Below are positions 12,563 to 25,335 of a stretch of 64,000 nt of DNA, one piece after another. A program made the position numbers and the translations under genes. Below the pieces are notes generated by a model. It did not search any database. It was given only the letters and a program-made list of their open reading frames with translations, and was not told the DNA's origin. Each line of letters begins with the position of its first letter. The first letter of the stretch is position 1. This DNA comes from Ischnura elegans (lineage: Eukaryota > Arthropoda > Insecta > Odonata > Coenagrionidae), in NCBI RefSeq assembly GCF_921293095.1, contig NC_060246.1, forward strand, positions 138,632,198-138,696,197. The letters are read 5' to 3'.

Positions 12563-14029
12563 TTCAATCATCTTTTAGGTATTAATTTAATTAAAGTGGT
12601 ACCCAAAGAAAATGAAAAAAGAAAATAGAGAAATTTCAACAGATTGGTTCATAGAAATTGGTACAAATCTAAATTTTATGTTAGCTGAAGAGATAGTAAA
12701 TTATTGAGTTTTATCGAATACACTTGCATGAAAGTGAGTACACAATGATTTGAGGTCATTATTTACGGAGCAAGCAGAGAGTAAATAAATGTTTTTTAGG
12801 GTAGAGGATGTTTTATTAAGGTGGGAAACGATTAGTACGCCCGCGACTCATTGATAATACGAAGCATATACGCTAAACCGAGGAGATTGAAAATAAGTGG
12901 TATCCTTGACTTTAATACCTCAAAAAGTAATATTATTGGTTTCGGAACACAAAAAATAAATTATTCTCGAATCGAAATTGACAAAAACTGCATTAACGCC
13001 ACTCAAGTAATGGTTATATTCAACATTCAATGGACTCATGATAGTTCAGAAAAATAAGGTGAGGAATCAGTTGAATCATCATTTTCATAATAGAAGCGCT
13101 GTAATGAAAGCAGGATGCAAGGAACTAGACGAGACCGAGTTCAAACAGTAAACATATGCGCACACTTATTGACACGGAGATAAAATATTTATCTTCCAAG
13201 CAATATTTTTCATCCGTTTGTGATTGATCAAGTACGGTGAAAGGCGATGTAAACTTCTCGGAGCTTCAACACAGAGCACTTTAATTTTAAGCCAACTCAA
13301 ACTGATTATGCCCTTGCCACCATTCCATATTTACGTGGCCCATGCTCTAAAGGAATCGCTTCGCGAGGTAACTGCACATCCATAATATATTTTGGTGCAC
13401 AAATAAATAATTTACTCACTTCGCTCTTAAGGCTGTTTTTAATAGGTAATTTTTAAAGCCATGGTGAGGTCACCAAAATTCTGGCAACACAAATTTTTTT
13501 TTCATTTTCGCTCTTTAGACACTTATACACTTTGGAAGAGTAAAAAAAACAAAGGCTGCACAGAAGAAGTAACAACTTGAAGGAAATTTAGAAGGGCTCT
13601 CCATCGGGTCAAATTATCTAAGGACGTCGTTTCGTTGCTCCGCGCAGGAATCGTCATCAGGGCAGATGAGTGACAAGGGACGACATCATACTCTGATGAC
13701 AATGCCCGAGTCGACCATCGAAATATCGGCAATGGATAATTCGACCCGTTGGAGAACACGTGAACAATTCCTTATGACCACGTCAATTTTAAGCAAAACG
13801 CTCTCATATTAAGTACTCTCATTTTTTAAAGCACTGAAACAAATTAAACCAATTGGTTATGCGGACAAAATGGAATTGCCCCGCGGGTCGTTGACCGCTG
13901 CTGCAGACCATACGACAATATTGTGGAATGTCATGGAACAATGGAATACCACCAAGTGCGTTTAGCTTCGCGAGTTCATTGGTTTACCAGCGGAGATATA
14001 TATATTTCGGAGGAGGCCGTATAATTTCA
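12563..14029. other. Intergenic DNA; GC-rich from about 13,860
   Basis: No coding exon recognised. Short frames such as minus 13,759-13,523 have no recognised similarity. From about 13,860 the sequence becomes CpG-rich and continues so to about 14,450, overlapping the duplicated segment entered next. Confidence 0.4.
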
Positions 14030-15027
14030 ATCCGGTATGAAACGACCGGGGGCTGGAGGAGTACTTCCCTCTCCCGTACAATTGGATCAGGCGGAAAGGG
14101 AGAGCGCTCCCGTCTTCAAAACAGGTCATTGAATCAGGGTCGCATCCGAGAGAGAGTTGACTTCCCGCGCATCACCCGGGGATCTCGCCGATAAAGGGAT
14201 CGGGTCTTATCCCAACTGAACCCGGGTTCAGCCCCGCAGAGGGATTAAATCGATGATAACCAACTGTGACCCGGAGGGAGGGAGGACGGGGGGGAGGGAG
14301 TGAGGTCGGGGATGGATCAAGCGCACGCATGTGAACGGCAGACATTCCCTCCCCGTCTCCCAGCAGAGGGAAGTCGTCGAGATCCGTCCTCTTTAATAGA
14401 ACCCTAATTCTGGCGACAGAGAGTCTCCGATTTTCACTCCACAAACCTTAGGTGTGGATTCGACACTTAAACAGCTAGGACAGGATTTCTCATGTCTGGT
14501 TAGCGTGAGCCGGAACACGATACAGCCGTAACCCTAAATTGAGAATATTTGCAAATTATAGCAAGCCAAAATTTGTGAAACTTAAATGGAAGAATGCGTC
14601 GATTCCAGTTTTCAAACCCTGCGACATCTCAATTAAGCATTATAAAATCGCCCATTAGGAGGAGAAGGATATTCACCATCTTTATCTCTTTTTTTTCACA
14701 GCGAAATTTAATTTTTAGGGGTAAGGTTAAGATTTAACTGATTACTAAGCGCTAAACATGCATTTTACATAAGTAAAAACCTCACAGAAGTTACGAAATG
14801 CATTCTCTTCTCAGGAACTCACTATTGAAAGAATTAAAACAGATCAAAGCTAATGGCAACGCGGAAAAAAGAAATAGCTCAATCTCATCCCAGTATGAAA
14901 CTTCTATAGGCTAGAATACTTTCCTCTCCAGGACTATTGGATCAATCTCGCTCACCGGAAAAAGACAGCGCTCTTGCTCTTAAATCCAAAACAGGTCATT
15001 GAATCAGGGTCATATCAGAGAGTGTAG
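14030..15027. repeat. Dispersed direct repeat pair (14,030-14,160 and 14,893-15,027)
   Basis: The two segments, about 130 bp each and 863 bp apart, share in order AGTATGAAAC or GGTATGAAAC, ATTGGATCA, GACAGCGCTC or GAGAGCGCTC, and then a near-identical AAAACAGGTCATTGAATCAG followed by GGTC. The first copy lies in a CpG-rich context (GC-rich to about 14,450) and the second in AT-rich DNA. The pair may be a diverged segmental duplication or two copies of an unclassified repeat. Confidence 0.7.
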
Positions 15028-15775
15028 GTATGTAGTTTTGGAATAATTACGAAAAATAATTTTGCTGGTATAAAAAATAATGAGAAAGTACAAAATCAAG
15101 CAGAGAAATTTTTTTTTTAACTCAAAACCAAAAGCTCATTGACACAAACTAGGACAGGCCACTTCCATACAGAATATTTTGCAAGGAAATATTCTCGGGT
15201 AAAAAAAGAGAGAGAAAGACCATTAATATCTTATCTTAAAATATTGGTCATAGAAATTGGATGTACCGCACATGGCTAATTTGAATGGTTAATGGCATGG
15301 TTAACTGAATGGCTAAAACCGACACGTTTGAAAGTTGTGGTGGCAAAGACAAGGAAAAACCATTAGAAATAGGACCCTAATCCGGTAGAAAGAGAAAACA
15401 TTATGAGATAGGATGCGGCATGTAACCTAGACGGAATAGGTTACGTAATGGGTCGAGGTTGAAAGGAGAGGGTGTAGGAGGGCAAGAGGGTGAACTAGAA
15501 GGATAGAGACAATCTAAGGTATCCGACACCCAGGCCAAGATGTAGCTATGTAAACAAGAATGAAAATGAATATCTAGGGAATGAAAAACCATCAGTTTCC
15601 AATGTATCCCCACCCCTTATTGTACACTTTTAATTCGCCAGCAATAAATTATATACACAGGAAAATAAATGATTGGCCTTTAATTATAATATAAGCCCCA
15701 CCCAGAATTTCATCTATTTAACTTTATCAACTATCATTCAAATTTTATGTTTCCAAATTTATGGAAATGTTATCG
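15028..15775. other. Intergenic DNA, no recognised feature
   Basis: AT-rich, with no coding exon, RNA gene or repeat ends recognised. Confidence 0.45.
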
Positions 15776-15783
15776 TTTTAGAT

Positions 15784-16151
15784 CAGTGGTTCCCAAAGTG
15801 GGCGCTACCGCCCCCTGGGTGACGGTGCTCTAGTCTATAGGGGCGAAAAGAGCCAAGCGGGCTAGGGGTAGGGGGGGGTAATTTATTTTTACGTTAAAAG
15901 TATATTCTCACCAAAGTTCATTTTATTGTGCATTAAGTCTTTTGCATAAATGTGATGCCATAACTATCCATCAATTGGACAATAAATAAATATTCGATTA
16001 GTCATTGTTTTTATTTAATCATTACAATGTTACTCATTTGGTTATATATTCCACGATTCTAATTATTATTTTAAAGTAAAGATTCCGGGGCGTTGAGTAC
16101 AGATTTATGGATTCAGGGTGGCGGTTGCTCGAAAAAGTTTTGGAAACACTG
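15784..16151. mobile_element. hAT-type MITE with perfect 8-bp TSD
   Basis: The 368-bp element starts CAGTGGTTCCCAAAG and ends with the imperfect complement (CAGTGTTTCCAAAAC on the minus strand). It is flanked by identical 8-bp target duplications TTTTAGAT at 15,776-15,783 and 16,152-16,159. CAGTG-type ends plus 8-bp duplications are hallmarks of the hAT superfamily. It has no coding capacity, so it would have depended on a transposase elsewhere. The intact TSD suggests a moderately young insertion. Confidence 0.9.
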
Positions 16152-16159
16152 TTTTAGAT

Positions 16160-18132
16160 AATTTTAAAACTTCATTGAAGACTCAACCGCCACCTTCCAA
16201 AGAAAAACTAACTACGACCATGATCGCGCCAGTCATGCAATCACGAGCAAAAATTGAAAATAGATAAAGATGCCCATTAACTCGAACCAGGATCAGCGGC
16301 GTCGACCTCAGCGCTATAAGCCCGACTCTGCTTGTGACATTGCTTTTCCGGCATAATTAGGAAACATCTCGAGCAAGCTTAATCATCTCTTCCACTGGCG
16401 GAAAGAGTGAATTAGGAGCTTCATTAACAAAGGGGCAAGAGATCCTGGTGCCAGTGAAGGTCAAGGCTAATGACTTTTTTCCCTGTGTTAACTTACGTAG
16501 AAAAGAGCCTAACACGAGCGATAGTGGAGGATAGGGGTAGGATAAGCGTCGAGGTTGGGTCAGTTATTCACTTAGAAGAAGAATCGCGAACCCAGTTCTG
16601 GGTTGAAGTTAATGCCAAATGCGCAGTTCAAACTTTTTTAATGACAAAAAATAATTAATTACAACACGCTTCGACGCTAAGTCTCATCGTCAGGTCAAAT
16701 TAAAAATGAGGTAAAATACTTAAAAATGAGTGGACAGATCAAAATTTGTATGTACTTCAATTTAATGTTGTGCCACCCTATCTTTCCTTATACAGTTGGA
16801 GTTATGGAGCTCAAGGAATAGAGATAATATTTCATTCATGATGCAATTCCAACTTTGAAATTTCCAGTCTTTCAAGAGGACAAAGAACTTGAGTCAACGC
16901 TGTCCTGTAGGCACTATGCCATATTTCTATTTAATTCGACGCCTTTCATCAGGTTACAATGCGTAAGATTTAAAATTAATTGTGCACTGTTTTTAATTCA
17001 CTAAATTCAGATGTTGTTACCCTATATCTCGCCCGATATGGTTGATTTTTGCTGCCATTACGTAAGGCGTGGAGAGCTCTCTGGTTAAAGAAAATCTTGG
17101 ACAGATAGCTATAAGTAGCATTGGGCCACTGATCTCATTCAGAGACCAAGACAGCGCTGAACTTTTCTGAAACCCATAACAGTGATGAAATTGAGAATTT
17201 TTCCGCTCTAAAGCGCCTGTAACCGAGCGGATGACTTGTATTTCGGTCATTTAGGGTAGTCGACCGATAGAGCCTTACGCGATGAAACGATTGGCGAGTA
17301 ATTATATACGGGAAGGATTATATAGGAAATGAAAGGAATAGTGGAGTTCTTTCCGACTGTCGAAGATCATCACACGTCATTTTTCAATGAATTCCTTGGT
17401 TGGTTACAACATAACTTTATATACATCGGATGGAGCACTGAAATAACTCTAGGACAATTTTATTTCCAAACACGAACCGAATAAAATGATGCGGTATATT
17501 ACTTTTTTCGGATTTCTTCTACGGGTAAGAAAACAATATCATATCGGATATATACAATAAAAATACACGATTCATGCATACCCCTTCAATTTCGCATCAG
17601 TGCCAATTTCCCCACGATCACGATCGGTGGAATTGAACAGTAATTTGAAAAAAAATCTCCATCACCAGATGAATAGAACTCGTACTCAGTTTAAGCTCCC
17701 TTGAACGATATATATGGGCACACCCTTAAAAAAATAATCTTCTCACCATACATAAGGCCAAAAACAGAGAGATGATAGACGGAGAGACAAACGAGAGAAA
17801 GAACCATCTATCCTACAAGGTATCCCGCATGAGACCTTCAATTCTTCACCTAATTCACTCTCCTTTGTGGAACTCTAAGCCGGCATGTTGCATCAACGTG
17901 ACATTACTTTCCAAAATAATCAGGGCAAATTACAATTACGATCCCCAACCAGGCAACTGATTTCGCTCGGATGAGCAGATTAGGCAAATGAGTTTCCATC
18001 ACGGCGGACCATCTCCCTCCAGAGACGACCATATGGAGAGATTTTTCATGAGATTCCGCTGGGAGATCTTCTGTCGTCCGGCCGTTCGTGCTGGCTAGGC
18101 GCTGAAATTCCCGGTGCACATTCTCACTGACA
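16160..18132. other. Intergenic DNA, no recognised feature
   Basis: No coding exon or RNA gene recognised. Short open frames near 16,470 and 17,017-17,250 show no similarity to known families. Confidence 0.45.
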
Positions 18133-18140
18133 ATAATATC

Positions 18141-18343
18141 CAGGGGCGGATCCAGGATTTCTTCTGGGGGGGGGGCACAAGCAAGGTCGTATCCAGGATT
18201 TTGTTCTGGGGGGGCATAAGGATACCTCGTAATACAAAACGAACGCAATGATAATGGGGCCGTATTAAAAATCTTGCATATTTTTTAATGGTCTAGGGGG
18301 GGCGCGTGTCCCCCTGCCCCCCCCCCCCCTAGTTCCGCCTATG
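18141..18343. mobile_element. hAT-like MITE with perfect 8-bp TSD and G/C runs
   Basis: The 203-bp element begins CAGGGGCGGATCC and its minus-strand end reads CATAGGCGGAACTAG. The flanks are identical 8-bp duplications ATAATATC at 18,133-18,140 and 18,344-18,351. Inside, a segment reading ATCCAGGATTT..TTCTGGGGGGG occurs twice in tandem, and long G and C runs (up to about 13 C) close the element. These could pair or form G-quadruplex structures. It has no coding capacity. Confidence 0.88.
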
Positions 18344-18351
18344 ATAATATC

Positions 18352-19954
18352 TATTTCGTTCGAATCTTTAACCCAAATGGCGGGAAAACAGGAAAATATG
18401 CAACGAGCTCTGCAGTTATCAAGGCAAAACATCTACTGATAAATCTATAAAAGGAAGTAAGGAAGTATGGTTTATGACGGACATGTATTAAATTAGGTAA
18501 AGAAGAGAAATCGGTGACATATAGGAGGCGACTGAGGGTCATTCGGAGGTGAGAGAGAGAGAGCCCTTAAAATGATATCTTCACAGCACATCAGTGGCGA
18601 ACAGTGAGATACTTCATGAATTTTTATGCCGCGTATATCCTCTGACGACCCGCAACTGGGGCATCCGATATCCGAATTCATTATAGAATGCATCTGTTGT
18701 GGTACATGCTGCACCCTCATCTTAGGTGATTTTATCGTTGCATGACTGAGATACCAATTTCCACCGATTTTCATGTTTTTTTCCGCAGTCAGATACTTTG
18801 TAATCACTTTTACTTGCCGAGAATATTTTCTTTCATGGCTTCTACGGGGGAGAAATGAAATAATAGGGTAGTACCTACTTATTAATTTAAATTAAATAAA
18901 ATTAAAGAAAAAGTGAATAAGTGCGTATATTACCTTCTTCGTAAAAAATTATCATATTTGGTTAACAGTTTAAGTTTGTTTCAGAAATAAAAATTGACTA
19001 ATTTCTGTCATACTGAAATTTTAAAGCCAGTTTTTGTTGTTAGAAAACATTTAGCCAGAATTATAGTAAATATGACATAAAATTACAATGGAAAACATTA
19101 TTTATTATTCAAAATGTTGAACCAATCATGAAAAAATATAAAAAATCCATTACCCGATTTAGGAAAAATCAAATTCTAAATAATGATACAGAATACCAGA
19201 TATTATTATGCCGGATATATAAGATACTCTGAGAAAATATGGGTTAAAAGAGGGAGCTTGTTCACAGTAGATTCTCATTCCAAGATCCCAGCAGAGAACT
19301 GCGATGAGGGAATTTCTGCGTCATATTTGTCTGACGAGACTATAAACCCTTGACCTAATGGAACATTTAAATTTTCTCGAACGAATGCAGAGGCCAAATT
19401 TCCCATCACTCTTTCTCGATTTCCATAGTTCTTATCTCATCAATCGATACTAATCTATCACTCCACTGCCCAAATAACCGCCAAATTTAACTGCCTCGCC
19501 TCTGATTAGATTGGAATCCGAACTCAGCCACAGTTTGGGTTCATAGGAAAAGGTTGAAGCTTTTCAGCATTACCAGGAAAGTTCATTCGAGACATTCCGC
19601 CCGTATCGTTTCAATATGAGTTTTGGAAACTGCAAGACAAGCAAGCGGAGGTGACTTCGCATTGGATCCCGCCCAATTTTCTAAACCTAAACCGTGAGCA
19701 GCCGTATCTATTTTTCGAATAGGATTGAGAATTAAAAAGACATCCGCAAGGCGTGGAGGAGGACACTCACGAGACAGTGGATGGTGAGAATGGGTTTCCT
19801 TAAGTGACTTACTTGAGGTCCTCGCCTTAGACCACTGGCTACTCCGCCTGCTCCTCCCTCATATATTCCGACCACAAGTTCTCTTCAGTAGAAGAACGAC
19901 TACTTCTGCAATTCACGCGAATCAATTTAATCACTAACTTTCCTTCGTACTTCA
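18352..19954. other. Intergenic DNA, no recognised feature
   Basis: AT-rich. The minus-strand open frame 18,807-18,493 (104 codons) is the longest and resembles no family I know. No repeat ends were seen. Confidence 0.45.
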
Positions 19955-20145
19955 ACCCCAAGGCTGGTTTGGATACATGAGGGCAAATATTACCAAGGAT
20001 CAAGACACAAGAGTGCGGGTCTAAAACATTCAGGATAAAGGCGGGAGTTCCTTTCCGGGAGTCACCTCGAACATTCAAGTGGTTGCCCAAAGGCTTCACC
20101 TGAGATCTCAACCGGGGATCCTCCTTCAGTCCAAAGGCTAGCTAG
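19955..20145 (-). repeat. Diverged SINE-like copy (minus strand)
   Basis: On the minus strand the segment has a weak B-box-like GGTTGAGATCT near 20,117 and a body ending in TATCCAAACCAGCCTTGGGG. The latter matches the corresponding CATCCAAACCA.CCTT part of the copy at 12,310-12,562. The head is poorly preserved, so this is either a diverged member or a related subfamily. Confidence 0.45.
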
Positions 20146-21150
20146 CCACAGGACCTAAAAGCTTCCCTGCATGTAAATACTGGCTTTTATTCCTTAGCTT
20201 TTCACAGATCTCACACACATCTCTTGCAAATAAGCTCGAGTGATTGAGGCATAGAATCCAGCCACAAAAGGGTTACGTGAAGGTCAAAAGACGGATGGTA
20301 ATTAAGGAAAAATTCTACAGAACAGGACCATTGTCAACTTATCCCCCTATCAATTTTAATTTGGACGCATTTTACGATTCACACATCTAAAACATGCAAC
20401 TTTGGAAGAGAACTTGAACGGAGACACTAACTCATCTTTCTTAATAATTTTCTCTCGACCGAAAAAACTAAGCGCTGGGGTTATCGAGTTCTGCGAATAC
20501 ATTAGGGCTCATTAAGAAAAAAATGCACAGGGTTATTTCTAACAATCAATGGAATGAGAGCTTAAATAATCCCAACGTGGGGAGAAATACTTCCTTGGTT
20601 AGCGTTCAAATTTTCGTCAAGTGCGCAAGGTAAGTATATTCATGTCCAAAGCGAATTGTGATTGCTTAGGGTAATTTATTGAAAGGTCGTAAGTAGGTAC
20701 TAAGTATGAGTCCATATTTCGGACCTGAAAAATTTAGCAAGTTTCACCGAATCTAAAACAGAACTACCTGGATTGGCCCAACATAGGCACCTAAATGCGA
20801 AGGTAAACAAGGTACATTTTCCTAAAAATGAAATTGCAGGGATATTGCCCAACATCACTTCATTCCCAACTCATCAGATCTCGAACCTAGGAAAAACATG
20901 GAAAATCTTAGCTACTTGGAGATCCATAATAATCACTGGCGATATATGTTTAACCTCGGCCAGGCTACAAAGATTGGAACACAATCACCGTTTCCCTTAT
21001 GACGGAATGCGAGAACGAAATGAGATGGGCTCGAATATTTCATAAGGGCACGCCACATCAAATGCGTTGAGTGCACAGCGTTTGTTGTGCCTAATCCCTA
21101 ACACGCACGTACCTATAAAAACGTTTCGATGGGGTGAGGGGGAGATGGCT
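20146..21150. other. Intergenic DNA, no recognised feature
   Basis: No coding exon, RNA gene or repeat ends recognised. Confidence 0.45.
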
Positions 21151-21628
21151 AGGTCAACTGCTAGTGTTAACAACTCAGTCATCCCCTGAGAATACTGGAA
21201 GTGAATAAATTCCGAAAACTAATATACGTATTTATTATGAAATTTCCGCTCAGTTGCAAAAATATGAATTAAATGCTAATTTAAAAAATATTTATTTGAA
21301 TGAACATGATGTTCACTGTAAAGATTTCGATGTTATGCTGACAATAACACATTTACTGCATAAAGTTTAGATGTACACATATTTTTTTAGGTCAACTGCT
21401 AGTGTGTACAACTCAGTCATCCTCTGAGAATACTGGAAGTGAATAAATTCCGAAAACTAATATACGTATTTATTACGAAATTTCCGCTCAGTTGCAAAAA
21501 TATGAATTAAATGCTAATTTAAAAAATATTTATTTGAATGAACATGATGTTCACTGTAAAGATTTCGATGTTATGCTGACAATAACACATTTACTGCATA
21601 AAGTTCAGATGTACACATATTTTTTTTT
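21151..21628. repeat. Recent tandem duplication, two units of about 238 bp
   Basis: Unit 1 (21,151-21,388) and unit 2 (21,389 to about 21,628) start AGGTCAACTGCTAGTGT and differ at only a handful of positions, so they are near-identical. Both end in GATGTACACATATTTTTTT. Such identity implies a young duplication, or an assembly or replication-slippage event. No terminal inverted repeats. The open frame inside unit 2 is not recognised. Confidence 0.92.
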
Positions 21629-21659
21629 GATAAATCCGAATAAATTTTATGGAATGCTT

Positions 21660-22910
21660 ATATCCCCACGACGCCTTCTCAGGCTACGTGCCCGATCACG
21701 ATGATTTATTGAGGCTCATTCCTTCACGTTTCCGATGACGGGTTCCACAACTCGTTGATTACGTTCCAACCCGGCAGCCGAGGTATCTCTCTCTCCTCCC
21801 GGACAGGCAGGCACGATTCGACCGGAGACGCGGTAGGTAAGCTTCCTTGGCGGGTGAGCGCCGAGCACCACACCACCACCTCCCATGGCGGGATGCTGGA
21901 TGCTAGTGCGCGAGGGTGCACCACCGCGCCTGCTCTCCCGGGTTGGAGATAGATAGATTCACCAAGGAGGAGGAGGGAGAGATAGTTTCGACGGGGGAGG
22001 AGAGGCGGCTGCGCTGCCTCGGTCAAAAAGGAGGAGAATCGATAGACCCACTCACCTGGATTCGGGCGTCGAAAACGGGGAACGACGTCGCGCGCAGAGC
22101 GGGGGGTTGACGGAAGTGGAGAGATACGACACCGGTCCCGCTGCGAATCCTCCTGCCTTCTCTAACAGTCGTCCAATGAATGCACCCTCCCGAAGCGGCT
22201 GCTCTCTCGGACCGCTGTCCGCACGCACTTGTTTCCCGAGCGCGCCCTCGACTCTGTCTGTGGTACCTCGCCGCCGCCCCAGCTGGCCACTCCGCGGGCG
22301 ACCTCTTCCGCCTCCACTTGCTCGCTACTCCCTCTCTCCCACTCGGAGATGTAGGGGGAGTTAAGAGGAGGAGGAGGAGGTAAGGTCGGTCTTCGTCACC
22401 TATGGATTTAAGGTCGTGACGTCACCCAAATGTGGTGGGGGAGGAAGGGTGGTGCGAAACGGTGACGTAATTATTAGAGGGGTCACCGTAAAGTCGCCGC
22501 CGGCACAGAAAAACACACACGATGTCGCGGGTGGGGAGTTAATTTTCCTGTTTTTTTTACAGCAAAGCACGTCGACCTGATCTTCCGTTGTTCTTTCTCC
22601 CAATCCTTTCTATTCTCCTCTAAAATTCGAACGGAATGAGGGTTATTAGGGGGTCACGGGTGTATGCACAAGAGCAGGCTGCGCTGGACATTGTCCCTTA
22701 AGAGGCGGTCCTTATAGCTATAAGCTGCTCGCGCTCCTTCGGGTCCTCCCGAGTGATGGACTGCATAGGGAGGAGGGGAGAACCTTTTTCAATGAAGCCT
22801 CCTCGATCCCGCCTAAATTGCCATAACGCCCACTTCTTCCCGCCTTAGCTCCCTGGGGCAGTTTTCTTCAATTCCGTCGCTTCTCTTTCCTTTTTGATTG
22901 CACTTAACGC
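21660..22910. promoter_or_regulatory. GC/CpG-rich island, candidate promoter or untranslated first exon
   Basis: The largest CpG-rich block in the left half, with abundant CG dinucleotides, CCGCC runs and a GGAGGAGG purine run. Two sequences fit the splice-donor consensus on the plus strand: TAG|GTAAGC at 21,836|21,837 and GAG|GTAAGG at 22,379|22,380. This fits a non-coding first exon of a gene whose coding exons lie outside the window. Open frames across the block overlap on both strands and look compositional. No TSS can be assigned. Confidence 0.35.
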
Positions 22911-25240
22911 ACAGCCTACGCGCATCCACCCTCTCACATCTGCTTCAACTATCTTCCACGCTCCTCATCCTTGAAAATGGGCTTCGCGAGGGATATTCAC
23001 GACTTTCCCTCTCTTTATCCTCTCATGGCATTCCACTTCGTTTTAGGCTGAACCATAACATTGGAGTAACCTTGAGTAATAGGGATAATGTGGAGCAAAC
23101 AACAGGTGCGCACCCGGTGGCGATAAAAAGGGTTATTATGGAGATGATTTTTCAAGTATAAATGAAATTAGGGCATTAGAGACTCAGAGTAAAATTATTA
23201 GAGCTCCAAGATTTCAGGGAGCTTAGTTGAAATTGAACAAAGGTATAAGTATCTCCAGTCACAACCAAAGCCTAACTAGACCGTGTCCAATAGCGATCAC
23301 AATGATGATGGCGAGCTGAACTCACACGGAAATTGAGTGCCGTCAAAAATTCGCAATAAAATCGTAGAACTTGAACCAATGAGCCAAAATGGCATATTCA
23401 TTAGGATAGTTTATAGAGGTTTAACAGTGTCGAATTCGGCAAAATTAACTCCCTGAATTTCTTGCTTTAAGAAAGTCAGCTTCTACATGGAATCCAAAGT
23501 TTCCGACTTTTGATGGCAAAACTTCGCAATGATATTCTCAAGGTGCACGAAAAATACCGATGGTATTTCAGCAGGTGTTAAGTCATACACGTAACTCACT
23601 CTGCGGCTGTGACCACTGCCAGGCGTTGCATCCGCCGCTTCTTTTACCGTCCTTCTCACTTCTCCCTCCTGCGTCGTCTGCTAACTCCTATAGTGGTACC
23701 ATCTGACGATCACTTCTATAAGCTTTAACTGGCGGGGAGAGAAACTGCTTCAAACGGGCGCATAACATGCATTGCTGGAATTATCTGAAGAAATGCATGT
23801 ATCGGGGCGTAAGTTTGTCATTTTCGTTTTAACTCATGTGGTAAGCAATGTATTTTGCAGATGAAGTACACGCTCGTGAAATTATACTTCGAAATCGCTA
23901 TTATAATAAGAAATATGTCTACATATATCAATGACTCTCATAATGAACTGCATTATTAAATAAAGGCAATTTGCAAAAAAATAGTGCAATATGGGAGATG
24001 TAGAAATAAGATTACTTGCGCGCAAGTAATGTTAATTTTTCACCCGTAATATTGAGCTTAATAATTCACCTGCCATTTGGAGAGATATTTCATATGTTAT
24101 CAAGCAAGCATCCCCTTCAAGTCACAGCGAGATGAAATATCAAACTACTATGCATTTAAACAATGAAATAATTTTTTCTCAACGCTTAAATTTCCAAAAA
24201 TCTAGCAACTAAACGCCTAACTATTGAATTTTTTTCTCATTAAAAAAATAATTTATACAATTTACACTGCATAAATTAGTTAATTCACTAAACATTTATA
24301 TTATAAAATCTGATACAATTTTCCACTATAAAATATCTATATTCTGCTATACAGACCTGATGTATTTTCTTAGAGTATTCCTCGAGATCTTAGCCTATCC
24401 ATGAGTAACATACGTCATAACTTCCTTCTTAAGGTCTGACATAATGGGAATGAAGTTGTCATAGAATATAATAACATATTCTCAGATAAGAGGCCCATCT
24501 TTATCAAGTTGAATATGCCCATTTACAATGTCCTGTAGCCCACTAAAATTTTCACAGGGAAGTATTTACGTATCCAAACTCTTAAGAAAAAGAAAACACT
24601 CGATAAATATAATTGCTTATAAAGTGTTATTTTTCTTAATGAGCACTAATGTATTTGCAAAACTTGATAACCACATCCCTAAAATTTTTTAAGTTGAGAA
24701 ATAAGTAAAAGTTTAGGGAATTATCCTCAATATTTAAACAAAGGTTGCCCAATGGGTAAGCAGTAGAGGGTCACTTATTCAGATATCAGATGACGACTTC
24801 GGACAGCCACAACAAACACCCCTCCAAATCAAATAGGGAACATAGGGAGTGAATTTCCCAGGGAAATTCATAAGCATTCTATGACTATCAGATAAGTAGC
24901 TGTCATAACATGAACGGAGTGAGATACGAAAAGGATTCAAGTACATAGGTGAAGGATGCAAGAAGATACCTAAGTAATTTATAAATACTTAACACAAAAG
25001 GAGGAAAGAGCAATTGAACAATCGTCAAACTAAAAAAAACCTTGTTGCATAAATTAAAGAAAGCAATTCATCGACACCCAGAGCTTGTTCTTTTGCAACA
25101 TGGCAGCAAAGATTACAAAAGCAGCCGAGAAGCTAGGAATGGAAGCATCCAAATGCGGTGCCTCTGAAGAAAGAATAGATGCACCAAGTAATAAGGAAGT
25201 CTGAGAATGAGTAAAAAAAGAGAAGCCTCCTAAAAACCCC
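22911..25240. other. Intergenic DNA, no recognised feature
   Basis: AT-rich from about 23,800. No exon, RNA gene or transposon ends were recognised. Confidence 0.45.
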
Positions 25241-25335
25241 TACAAGAAGACCATCGGCCATATCCTAAGACATGAAGGCTATTGGAAGGGAAAAACGGCA
25301 AAGGAAGGCATAATATAAATATGCAGGGCTAGATA
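25241..25335 (+). mobile_element. Possible LINE 3' coding fragment
   Basis: One plus-strand frame reads KKTIGHILRHEGYWKG near 25,245-25,295. This resembles the GHILRHEG-type motif often seen near the C terminus of arthropod LINE reverse-transcriptase ORFs. The surrounding sequence (25,080-25,480) is A-rich and interrupted by stops. Only a short relic is visible, with no reverse-transcriptase catalytic motif in the window, so the family is uncertain. Confidence 0.35.

Noticed and set aside
16750-17060. Possible diverged tandem repeat (ACCCTAT.TCT...ATA.AGTTGG-like at 16,770 and 17,020)
   Set aside because: Similarity stops after about 35 bp and the downstream sequence does not align, so it may be chance.
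22107-22383. Pro/Ser/Arg-rich open frames in the CpG island
   Set aside because: Compositional frames with no domain. The block is better read as a possible promoter or untranslated exon.
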